Below, piece after piece: positions 8,834-18,205 of a stretch of DNA of 51,380 nucleotides. Source of the stretch: Stramenopiles sp. TOSAG23-6 (taxonomy: Eukaryota > Sar). The DNA lies in the NCBI GenBank assembly GCA_900128565.1, contig LT635922.1, positions 1-51,380 of the forward strand. Direction: 5' to 3'. How positions within the stretch are numbered: position 1 is the stretch's first letter; each line of letters begins with the position of its first letter. The notes beneath the pieces are model-generated. The model made no database searches and had not been told where the DNA came from. It worked only from the letters and a program-made list of their open reading frames with translations. The position numbers were made by a program, and so were the translations under genes.

Positions 8834-11800
8834 TTAAGAAAGGATTGGTTCGCCAATCGCTGTAAACGAGTCTCTCAACCAATCGCGAAAACCACTACGA
8901 TTTAGCCCTGGATTAGAAATATCAATATTACAACGATTCAATAGATTTTCTTCAATTTTGTGCTTCTGAATGGAACTCAATGGCATACAATCAGTATGAC
9001 GACAATATAAGGACGTGATAGAATCACACAATTTCAATAGTTTTGATGTTCGGACTGTGTTTCCTTTTTTAAATAAATTTGATGCATGCACTTTAGTTAG
9101 TATTTCTTCTAATGGTATATATTTCCTTCTTTCAGATATTTTTTCTCTTTTCTTTGATGTCTTATTCTTAGTATTTGATGCAAATTTCGCCTTTGAAAAT
9201 ATTTCTGTACATTGTAGTTGGTGTGGTAATCTTCGTCTTGGTTGAGGTGTCTTCGGAGGACGTAATTTCTTTGACGAAGTATGCGTGTTTACGACACTAT
9301 CTCTTTTCTTCTTCCGATAACCTTTGGTAAATAAGCGTGGTTGAAAACGACAACTTTCTACTTCTTTGTCTAACGCACATTTTTGTGCGATAGCTAGGCG
9401 TTCCTTTTTCTTTGCTGATTCTTTGAATAATTCATTGCATCGAGCAAGAATTTCACATGGAATACCTTTTCTCAGTTTTCGAGAATAATCTGATATTTTC
9501 GGATGAAATGAATACTGAGGTGTAGAAATAGAATGCTTATTGTATTTCCATAGCGCAGATCGCAAATCTATACCATCTGCTAGATTAACAGAATTGTTTA
9601 ATATTTTCTCAAATATATCCATAAAGTCTCTAAAATGGATTACATTATTTTTACTTTGTATCAGTGGCTGTAATAAGTCCGGTATTACTTTTCTTAATTT
9701 TTTAGGTAATTTTTCGTAATTAGCGGTAGTTACATTAAGTGTTATTGTCGACATCACGTCCATTCCTGCGTGGATTATACTTTTTGTACTTATATTCTTA
9801 TCGTCATCTTTAGAATCATGAGACTGATATACACATTTCATTGCACGATACCATCGAGCTCTATCAGCTGGAGCTAACATGTCGCCAAATATATATCGAA
9901 GCTGTCGTTCTAAAGAGTTCTTGTAAATATTTTTTGATTGCTCAGAAACAAAAGACTTCTCATTGACTGTTGTAGTAGTATTGAGTTTATGGCTCTCTAT
10001 TGGGGTACTATGAAGATAATTTCCGATTGATTTATGATGAGGGTTGTGATTGTTCAATGGTGAACGACCTCTGCGTGGATGATACAATATACGACCAGTT
10101 TTAGGATGTACTGCACCTTTCAGATATCGTAAATTTGCTAATTTATCTTCTGTATAACTTTGAGAATTATACAATCTTTCAAAAACTGAGTCATTTACAC
10201 CTTCCGCAGAAGTATTTATACGACCATGATCAATACAAAAATCATCATTTTGTTCGTGATTCATACTTTTCTCGTTGTTTTGATTGTTTTCATAAACAGG
10301 TATATTTTCTCTTTCGAATAGAACCGTGTCATCACTATCACATTCCATCACTGACATACTTGATACAACAGTATCAATATGATTATGATTTACATTAGGC
10401 TGAAATGAACATTCTGTATCTTTCAAGCTTGCTCTATCCATACGACGAATTTGGCGAGCTTCAGCTTCTCGGAATAATTCTGAATGTTTAGTTTTATCCA
10501 CTTGAGCAAGAGCGTTATTAAGAACTTTTATTGCTTCATTTTTACTAATACCAACAGATGTCAATGTGGATATCGCACGTTGCCGTTTTCTGTATTTCAT
10601 TTCATTTGATATCTCTTTGGATTTCATACAAATTTTAGGTTTGAAGGTACATTCTTCTAATTCTGACTTTTCTTTCAGAGTTCTACTGGATACAAGATTA
10701 CCATTAAAACAATCATGGTTCTCTTTTGAATTATATAAATTTTGACAGACATTACCGTTTCGTCGAATTTTTCTTGCATATGTTGTTATATTTGGTACAA
10801 AAGGACATTCTAGAATTTCTTTTTCCAATTGACGTTTCAATGCTACTTGAGCATCAATATTATGTCTAGCATTTTTACGTTTAGCATCATTGTAAAGGCG
10901 TTTACCACAATCAAATCCAATTCTTGGATCTTTTGACTTTTGTGTTTTTTTTATACTTTTCGGTTTTATTTTCGTTATTTTTCGAAGTTCTGTGGCCCAG
11001 TTGGTTTTAACGACAACACCACGTCTATTTTTTTTCTTTTGTTGATTTTGTTCAGTATTTATTCTATGTTGTGTCTGTGGTACTACTGATCTAGCATTGA
11101 CCTCATCCATTTTCTGTGCAAAAAAATTTGTTAGCACTGGTATTGCAGATGAACGTAATCGTTTACGTCGACAAAATTCAGTAGCCAATTCGTCTGGTTT
11201 GTCACCTGAAAATATCCTAACAAGACCATTTCGCCCATCTCCAATATTTACAGTAACTAAAAGAATAGGGATTGATTTACGTCTAGGTTTGGCGTGATGT
11301 ATGGGAACTTTTGTTTGATCCAACTTGACCACAGTACCTGTAGATGGTTTTGTTTCGGGTTCTTTTAAAAGTCTAGAATACAGTGAGAGTTGTTTCACTC
11401 CATTATTAGGACTAAGGGAAGAAGATATTGCAGTTTCATCATTGGAAAATACATTTCCTTTATTCGGAACAAATTTCCGATTACGTTTCTGATTCTGCAA
11501 GCTTTGTAAATGTGTATCAGCCGCTAATTCGACCATCTCTCGCAAGTCTTTATCATTTAACGATAATACGTGAGCCCGTGCCATAGATAGTACTGTATCA
11601 GATTGACGTGGTAATGGTTCGCTATAATAGTTTTCGTCTGAAATTAAATTCAACTCATTTGATGGATTATCGGGACTTGTAGCATCAACATAACTTATAT
11701 CCTCACCTGACATCTCTGCGAATGCTGACGAGTTTCCAATCGACTCTTCTCTTTTCTTTAAATTAGAAGCAGAGGGTAAATTAGAACGCAGATTTGTCAC

Positions 11801-12019
11801 TCGCTCACGCGCCTTATCTAAGGCCGACAATCCTTTATTTTTACTAATGTATCCCTCCGAATAAGCGATGCTTTGTTGTGGTATTGTTGCTCGAGGCAAA
11901 GGTGAAGTGGGGCTATTATTTTCAGTTAACATGACGGTATTACGCGAGCTATCACCCAAAATTTGAGACCGTATGTTTGATAGCTGGTTCATCAATGTCT
12001 CCCGATGACCCAACGACAT
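8834..12019 (-). CDS. Unknown 1061-residue protein with repeated ECxFxPxI motifs
   Basis: Not recognised. The protein is basic and largely disordered, with a short motif of the form (E/S)CxFxPx(I/V/L) repeated around residues 403 (ECPFVPNI), 455 (ECTFKPKI), 538 (ECSFQPNV), 838 (YSFHPKI) and 889 (SCRFQPRL). Each is usually followed by basic residues. Between them are helical blocks, including VHPKTGRILYHPRRGRSP (about 640) and a block at about 700-800 beginning YIFGDMLAPADRARWYRAM. That block and the C-terminal one (about 980-1061) could be small helical or EF-like folds, but I see no clear calcium loop. Repeats of this kind occur in protist flagellar and cytoskeletal proteins. It shares a 287 bp promoter with the C2CD3-like centriole gene, which suggests a linked role; this is inference only. 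Confidence 0.6.
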   Translation of the reverse strand: MSLGHRETLMNQLSNIRSQILGDSSRNTVMLTENNSPTSPLPRATIPQQSIAYSEGYISKNKGLSALDKARERVTNLRSNLPSASNLKKREESIGNSSAFAEMSGEDISYVDATSPDNPSNELNLISDENYYSEPLPRQSDTVLSMARAHVLSLNDKDLREMVELAADTHLQSLQNQKRNRKFVPNKGNVFSNDETAISSSLSPNNGVKQLSLYSRLLKEPETKPSTGTVVKLDQTKVPIHHAKPRRKSIPILLVTVNIGDGRNGLVRIFSGDKPDELATEFCRRKRLRSSAIPVLTNFFAQKMDEVNARSVVPQTQHRINTEQNQQKKKNRRGVVVKTNWATELRKITKIKPKSIKKTQKSKDPRIGFDCGKRLYNDAKRKNARHNIDAQVALKRQLEKEILECPFVPNITTYARKIRRNGNVCQNLYNSKENHDCFNGNLVSSRTLKEKSELEECTFKPKICMKSKEISNEMKYRKRQRAISTLTSVGISKNEAIKVLNNALAQVDKTKHSELFREAEARQIRRMDRASLKDTECSFQPNVNHNHIDTVVSSMSVMECDSDDTVLFERENIPVYENNQNNEKSMNHEQNDDFCIDHGRINTSAEGVNDSVFERLYNSQSYTEDKLANLRYLKGAVHPKTGRILYHPRRGRSPLNNHNPHHKSIGNYLHSTPIESHKLNTTTTVNEKSFVSEQSKNIYKNSLERQLRYIFGDMLAPADRARWYRAMKCVYQSHDSKDDDKNISTKSIIHAGMDVMSTITLNVTTANYEKLPKKLRKVIPDLLQPLIQSKNNVIHFRDFMDIFEKILNNSVNLADGIDLRSALWKYNKHSISTPQYSFHPKISDYSRKLRKGIPCEILARCNELFKESAKKKERLAIAQKCALDKEVESCRFQPRLFTKGYRKKKRDSVVNTHTSSKKLRPPKTPQPRRRLPHQLQCTEIFSKAKFASNTKNKTSKKREKISERRKYIPLEEILTKVHASNLFKKGNTVRTSKLLKLCDSITSLYCRHTDCMPLSSIQKHKIEENLLNRCNIDISNPGLNRSGFRDWLRDSFTAIGEPILS

Positions 12020-12306
12020 CGTTTCAGTAATTTACTGGTACGATGACTACAACAAATCTAATCAATGGCATGACTTCTATTTGACATTTCGATCAATTGA
12101 GAAATTAAGAGAGTTTGTTTCAACTTTTTTCATTTGTTTTTTTTGAGTCCATGGCTTGATCGGAGGTTTTTGAAATCAAAAAACTTTGTCAAAAGTCGCG
12201 GGAAATTCAAAAAATATCTCTTTCATTATTTTGACGTACTTCTCTCTCTCTCTCTCGTCCCTCTTCTAATAGCCGTAGAAGTAGCTGGTTTTCACCATTT
12301 CGAAGA
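12020..12306. promoter_or_regulatory. Shared divergent promoter, unknown repeat protein / C2CD3-like
   Basis: A 287 bp head-to-head region with an E2F-consensus-like GCGGGAAA at 12198-12205 (within TCGCGGGAAA) and a CT microsatellite at about 12242-12256 near the C2CD3-like start. Confidence 0.45.
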
Positions 12307-15300
12307 ATGACTAGAAAATCATCCAATCCCACATACTCAAAAGACCATACTGAGTATAGTGGACATGTTTATGTAAAGCCTATTGAGCTCTCTAAGATCA
12401 GGAAAGGTATGACTAGCCTACCTCCAGGGATAGTTGGTGCCGTTCAGGGTGAATTAGAGCTGACAATTGTTGGACCAACGGACCTCACTGAGTATGGAGG
12501 CACATATATAAAAGAAAACATTCCGCTTGCAGCTAGAATTTCTTGGTTGGGAAATACATCTGAGGGAATTTTAGTACCGATAATGCGGAAGAGTCACTTT
12601 AAAAACGACTCAGCTCAAGTAATTAGTCAGTTAAAATGTGTAAAGAATAATGAATCCGATCCAAACTCTACCTTATACCCCATTATCTGTGGAAATCGAG
12701 GATTAGCCCGTTACTTAGAAGATATGCAATATTTACCCATTGAAATTTGTGATGCATCATCCTTGCATATTATTGGATGTGCTTCTTTACACTTGCGTGA
12801 TATTTCACTTCCAGTGACTTCCAACGTACCACTCTTTGAGGCTAAAAATGGAAAGCAGCTTTTGGGAACACTTGCTGTAGAACTAGTCGCACGATTTGGC
12901 TCTGATTCTAAATTAGTAGTTGCTCAATATTTTGAAAGCGAAAATACACACACCGGTGATGATCGAAGTACAGAATGTGGAAGCCAGGTTACTGATAGTC
13001 AAAATAATGTAACTGTAGAAGATATTTTTCCTAGAAAATATTCTCCACGACCATCTCTACAGGACTCTCGTTCAAAAGATGAAGACTTGCATAATTTAAA
13101 TGTGTCACCGACATCATTCAGTCCACCAATATCTATAGTGAATGAAACAAACAAAAAATGTAATATTAGAGACGTGGGAAATCCACTTTCAGTCCTTGGG
13201 ACATTATTAGAACGCGGTAAACGTTTACGATATCAAATGGACAAATCTCAAAATGGTATAATATTATCTGGAAAAGAAAATACAACTAGGGAATCATACA
13301 TTTCGAATAACGGAACTTCAGTAGGTTCTTGTTCAGTTGGTGTGACATTTTCAGATATAGCAAGTCAGTGCTCTTTACCGACAAGTACATTAGGCAGTCC
13401 TACAATAACAAGTCAAATAACAGTACCAGCTGTCAGTGAGGAGTGTGTATATGAAGATGAAAAAAATAAAAGTCTCTCTTCACGATGGAATTCGCCGGAC
13501 ACTGATCGAACATCCAGATTTCCTGCATCTAAAAAAACATATTTTCCATCGGCACATGTGCCACCATATTCTGAATTTCAAACCGATATGAAGACACCAA
13601 CAGAAACATTTAATATGCAATTGTTGACTGAACCTCTTTTACTTGAAGATCAGAAAGTGAAACCCGTGTCAAATAAACTTGATACTCTCTTACCACTAGC
13701 CACACTTGGTAGTGATATTTCATCGGAACTCGTTCGTGTGTATGCAGTAAGTATGAATATGCCAAGTATTGTTTTCGCTGGGGTATTGGGAGGTGAAGAG
13801 TGTGTTGGTCATGGATGGAGAATAAAATATGAAATTCCTACAACCTCAGCAAATGGGATTCAAAATACAACCACCATTGAAGTACAAATTGCAAATTTTG
13901 AACCAAAGACTCATTCCGTAGAACTCAATCATAATTCTGTATATCCTTTACTATTTGATCACGATATGGCTAAGACATGGAAGGAAGGTATTCTCCAATT
14001 TCAATTGTGGCATGAAGAAACTTTAGTTGCTGATGGCGAAGTCACATTGCGTCAAGTTTTATTCTCTTCAAGTATGTCATTGCAATGTATGGTGCCTTTA
14101 ATAGGAAAACCAGGTTCAAAGATTCCTCGTCGTCACAGAGTAGAGCCAAAAGAAGAACATGGTAGCCGTTTTAGATTGCGTGGAGGAGGTCGATATACGA
14201 GGCAACGAAGACTTAAAAAAGAAAAAAAAACATTGAAGCCAATAGGTATTAAGAACGATAAAACAATTCTCGCATCTATTGAAATTACTCTACACCTGCA
14301 ACAACAACCATGTGGAATACTTCCTACAAGTGTTGTTGCACAAATGCATGGTGTACCATTGTCATTAGAGTCTTACATATCCAAAACTAGCAGTTGTCAT
14401 TCAAAAAAATACTCACATAAAGAAGTAACTTGTCCAACACATTCTACTCAATTAGTACAGCTTCCAAAGAGCATTCAAACATATACACAAAATAAGAATA
14501 TTCAGAGATTAGTTCATCTTCATGTACACGCAGATTGGGCATCTGAATGCCTTGTCGGTGATTGGATGAGTTTAAATCTAAAAAAAAATTGTGTGACACT
14601 GAGAATTCGATATCGATCCTTCGCTGATCCACCAAAGTCAGTAGTTGACAATTATGAAACTGCGAGAGAACGATCTTATGAAATTATTGGTCAGCACCGC
14701 AATTCACGTTTTGTATTTACAGATGCCATTCGTGAACCTCTGGTTCTCACTCCTAAACTATTGCGCTATCTATGCGATCATCATCTTATGCTTGAGGTAT
14801 GGGCTGTATGTGCTGCAGGATTAGCACCTGGTTCGGATCAAGAATGGGCTTTCGTAGGTCTTTGTAAAATTCCTTTACATAGAATGTATGACTCGTACAA
14901 AGTGAATAATACAAACGACAATTTAGTTGTAGCTTTAGATGGAATTGTTAATGTGACAGATCCAATATCAGGGGAATCCCGTGGAACAGTTCGTTTGTGT
15001 GTCGCATCAGGTAGCCAAGCATCACTTGAACTGATGGGATTACAACGTGGGGCAGCGATAATAATTCAACGTTTTATTCGAACTTATATATCTTCTCTTT
15101 TAAAGTCTCGTAAATCTAATACATGCAAACAAATAACTTTCTCTTCGAATGATCCAGAGATCTCAAATAGATCGAGAATGAATTTAAGTAAGAGGATGCA
15201 TGGATCGGCAAAGAAAAATAACAAAAAAATAACAGAAATACATTTTGGCAATGATAGAAACGACCTCGAAGTCTTATCGGAATCAAATATAGACTATCAT

Positions 15301-18120
15301 GACAAAGGTAAGAATATTAGCAAGCATACATGCCAATTGCAGAATATATCATCTTCGACTCTACCAGTGAAAGATGTAGTTGGTAATAGAAATGATACAG
15401 CTTCTCCTACTAATGAACATGTGTTTATGTTTGAAATTGTAGGAAGTTGTTTACACTCAAAAAGCAAAAATCAGATACATTCTGGTTCTGATACTGATTG
15501 GGGATTTTATGTGGAATATGCATGGCCTAATGAGAATGATAAGCATTTACTATGGTGGGATTGTAATGCGTCACTGAATACACGTACGCGGCATGAAATA
15601 TATCAATATCCAATTTCTAATATTTCAAGTTCTCTAAAGTTTTCTCTTCTAGCTGGATCTACAAACTCTCAATCCAACAATCAAAGCATTGTAAAATTAG
15701 GACAAGCAGTTTTACAAGATTTTAAAGTGAAAGATTTTCTACAGAAAGCAAATAAACTTGGAACTGCCGAGCAAATATTTGAAGTAACTATAATTTGGAA
15801 TGATGATGCTACTCAAAGTATATCTTCTAATTTTTGTGCCACACAACTTCCGGAAACACTACATCTTCGATTTTGCTATCAATGCCTTATGAAGGGGGGG
15901 GAGAGTACTACGGATTGTCAAACTTTAAATGCTGTTATCAGAGACGAATCTTCTTCACGTAAAAAAAAACTGAATAAACCTTGTATAGATCCAATAAGTG
16001 ATCCATCGTCAATTCTTCAGGCAGAAGATCTCTGCGAATCAAGTAAAAAACAAATATCTGTCATTTCTCCGATGTCAGAGAGATTGTTACCCACTAACAC
16101 GACAATGCTTATTCATCTAAGAGAAGCACGAAATCTTGATAAAATTTGCTTACAACCAAACAATTTATTATATAAAGATCAATGTTTTAAGGTTGCTGTA
16201 CGTTTCGCGTTTTTCACCGGAGGTTTTGGATTTGATTCAGTTTCAATGCGACATGGTGTAAACGTAGGTTTGTGTGACGGATGGATTGCTCGGGAAACAT
16301 TACAATCTTCACCTTCATGGAATCCTGTATGGGATTGGCATGAAGATATTCCTGTAAAAATTGATCCATCCCTAGTGGAATATATACAAAATTGTGATAT
16401 TAGGTTTGAAGTTGTAATGCGCTCAAATGTTCCCGGCAACGATACAGGTGATAATGTTGTTGGCTGCTGCAATGTGCCATTAAATCATACATTGATGGAT
16501 CGTAATGGTATTCAAGGTTGGTTTCCTATTAATTCAGTTCATGGTACTGGTAATTGCGGTGAATTGAATGTAAGTATTTGCTTCACGCACTATCAATCTG
16601 ATTCTAATTACAAATTCTCGGCAGTACATAGTACAACAGATTCATTGCCGTCGAAGAGTGGGGTCAATTTTATAGAAGAGTCAAGTGTAAAGTCTGAGAG
16701 AAATACCAGTAAATCTCCCACTACATTATCGGATTCACCATCATTGAAGAGAAATGAGGATACACAGAGGAAATCCCCAGTAACTGCGAATGATATTATT
16801 GATTTCTTATCTGTTTGTGACAATGATTCTACAGTATTATTTCATCCACATGGTAGAAATAAAAGGAAATCTGACACGAATACTACTACAACAAAATCAA
16901 AACAAGAAAGTAATTCAAATCATCACTTAAAACAATCTGTATCATTTTCGAAATCAACTCTTGAAGATAGTATTGTCACTCGTGAAATGGCAACTGCTGA
17001 AGCTCAGGCTTTATTTGGTGAAGAAACGAGTACTGTAATACACAACGATTTATCTAGTATGAGTTATTCCCTCAATAATATCGACCGTTTGTTAGGAAAT
17101 TCTGATAATACAATGAAATATTTGCATAATGATCCTAATACTAAAATTTTTCCGGAGAATAATTTATCTTCGAAAGACGTAAAATGTGACTTGCAAATGG
17201 ACGCATCTAGAAACAATACTAATACTCTGTATAAACCAAATAAGTTAAATGCAAATGAAAAAACATTTATGTTAAAAAATAAGCTATTGTCTAATTTAGG
17301 TGATTTAGACAGAATGATGGAAGGCTTTAATGAAAATAAGCAACATCCTGCTATATATACTGAAAATTGTAACGCATCAACCGTTGATAAACAAAAAGTT
17401 ATCTCACATGAAGAGTTTTCAAATGTATCGGATAGCGAGGTTTGCAATGTAATGCAAACAAACACGGTGGAACTTACAGGGAAAGAAGAAATAAATATCA
17501 TTAAATCTGTTGAAAAAGAATGTTACCATACTGATGAGCAAGTCGAATCAATACCAATGATTAATTCAGTAAAATCATCTGGTTTTCGAGAAACTCCAAC
17601 AATTGAGAGTATTATTAGTGGATTGAATGGCATTTGTAATAGATTGCAGAGCGAATCATCAGATTTTGACCCCAGTAATGTTTCTTTTCTTCTAGATCCT
17701 ACAAGCAATGATGCATCATTCGCCCTTGTTTTGCAAGATACAAGTAAGCCTACCTATAACGGTAATGATTCCTTTGTGAATGACGCGGAACATAATTCGT
17801 GGCTGGAATGGGCTTCACAGGAGCACGAGAAGAGTTCTGCAGCGAAAATGATACAACGCGCATGGTCTTCTTATATGAAAAAAACAAACGATAGAAAAAT
17901 ATTGCTTAGTCACGAAACAAAACTGGCATCAACTGATATATATAGTAAAGAGATAAATTTTTCATATAATACCAATCATTGTATGAATGATTCAATGAGG
18001 ACTAAAGAAAAAGTTTACATTAATACAAAACTCAAAAGTTTGAAAGTTAAAAATAATGAATCCTCATTTGCATTGTTGGATAGCAAGACCCAGCGCATTG
18101 CTAGGATCTTGAGAGGCTAG
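12307..18120 (+). CDS. C2CD3: C2CD3-like centriolar multi-C2 protein
   Basis: Likely ortholog of C2CD3, which sits at the distal end of centrioles and is needed for centriole elongation and distal appendages. The N-terminal region (residues about 35-200) has the C2CD3-type opening SLPPGIVGAVQGELELTIVG. It also has ISWLGNTSEG and, later, YPIICGNRGLARYLEDMQ followed by ICDASSLHIIGCASLHL. Further C2-like domains lie near 475-610, 725-905, 1040-1190 and 1265-1420. The last of these ends NVVGCCNVPLNHTLMDRNG, then GWFPI. IQ-type motifs follow the third (about 914-930, AAIIIQRFIRTYI) and lie near the C-terminus (about 1853-1870, AAKMIQRAWSSYM). The region 1440-1830 is low-complexity and Asn/Ser-rich. 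One uninterrupted 1937-codon exon. It converges with the SPAG1-like gene, 85 bp apart. Confidence 0.75.
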   Translation: MTRKSSNPTYSKDHTEYSGHVYVKPIELSKIRKGMTSLPPGIVGAVQGELELTIVGPTDLTEYGGTYIKENIPLAARISWLGNTSEGILVPIMRKSHFKNDSAQVISQLKCVKNNESDPNSTLYPIICGNRGLARYLEDMQYLPIEICDASSLHIIGCASLHLRDISLPVTSNVPLFEAKNGKQLLGTLAVELVARFGSDSKLVVAQYFESENTHTGDDRSTECGSQVTDSQNNVTVEDIFPRKYSPRPSLQDSRSKDEDLHNLNVSPTSFSPPISIVNETNKKCNIRDVGNPLSVLGTLLERGKRLRYQMDKSQNGIILSGKENTTRESYISNNGTSVGSCSVGVTFSDIASQCSLPTSTLGSPTITSQITVPAVSEECVYEDEKNKSLSSRWNSPDTDRTSRFPASKKTYFPSAHVPPYSEFQTDMKTPTETFNMQLLTEPLLLEDQKVKPVSNKLDTLLPLATLGSDISSELVRVYAVSMNMPSIVFAGVLGGEECVGHGWRIKYEIPTTSANGIQNTTTIEVQIANFEPKTHSVELNHNSVYPLLFDHDMAKTWKEGILQFQLWHEETLVADGEVTLRQVLFSSSMSLQCMVPLIGKPGSKIPRRHRVEPKEEHGSRFRLRGGGRYTRQRRLKKEKKTLKPIGIKNDKTILASIEITLHLQQQPCGILPTSVVAQMHGVPLSLESYISKTSSCHSKKYSHKEVTCPTHSTQLVQLPKSIQTYTQNKNIQRLVHLHVHADWASECLVGDWMSLNLKKNCVTLRIRYRSFADPPKSVVDNYETARERSYEIIGQHRNSRFVFTDAIREPLVLTPKLLRYLCDHHLMLEVWAVCAAGLAPGSDQEWAFVGLCKIPLHRMYDSYKVNNTNDNLVVALDGIVNVTDPISGESRGTVRLCVASGSQASLELMGLQRGAAIIIQRFIRTYISSLLKSRKSNTCKQITFSSNDPEISNRSRMNLSKRMHGSAKKNNKKITEIHFGNDRNDLEVLSESNIDYHDKGKNISKHTCQLQNISSSTLPVKDVVGNRNDTASPTNEHVFMFEIVGSCLHSKSKNQIHSGSDTDWGFYVEYAWPNENDKHLLWWDCNASLNTRTRHEIYQYPISNISSSLKFSLLAGSTNSQSNNQSIVKLGQAVLQDFKVKDFLQKANKLGTAEQIFEVTIIWNDDATQSISSNFCATQLPETLHLRFCYQCLMKGGESTTDCQTLNAVIRDESSSRKKKLNKPCIDPISDPSSILQAEDLCESSKKQISVISPMSERLLPTNTTMLIHLREARNLDKICLQPNNLLYKDQCFKVAVRFAFFTGGFGFDSVSMRHGVNVGLCDGWIARETLQSSPSWNPVWDWHEDIPVKIDPSLVEYIQNCDIRFEVVMRSNVPGNDTGDNVVGCCNVPLNHTLMDRNGIQGWFPINSVHGTGNCGELNVSICFTHYQSDSNYKFSAVHSTTDSLPSKSGVNFIEESSVKSERNTSKSPTTLSDSPSLKRNEDTQRKSPVTANDIIDFLSVCDNDSTVLFHPHGRNKRKSDTNTTTTKSKQESNSNHHLKQSVSFSKSTLEDSIVTREMATAEAQALFGEETSTVIHNDLSSMSYSLNNIDRLLGNSDNTMKYLHNDPNTKIFPENNLSSKDVKCDLQMDASRNNTNTLYKPNKLNANEKTFMLKNKLLSNLGDLDRMMEGFNENKQHPAIYTENCNASTVDKQKVISHEEFSNVSDSEVCNVMQTNTVELTGKEEINIIKSVEKECYHTDEQVESIPMINSVKSSGFRETPTIESIISGLNGICNRLQSESSDFDPSNVSFLLDPTSNDASFALVLQDTSKPTYNGNDSFVNDAEHNSWLEWASQEHEKSSAAKMIQRAWSSYMKKTNDRKILLSHETKLASTDIYSKEINFSYNTNHCMNDSMRTKEKVYINTKLKSLKVKNNESSFALLDSKTQRIARILRG

Positions 18121-18205
18121 CACTAACATAACCATTTAATTATAATTATATCTTTTTTATAATCTATAAAATATAATACTATACACGAATCTATATATAT
18201 CATAA

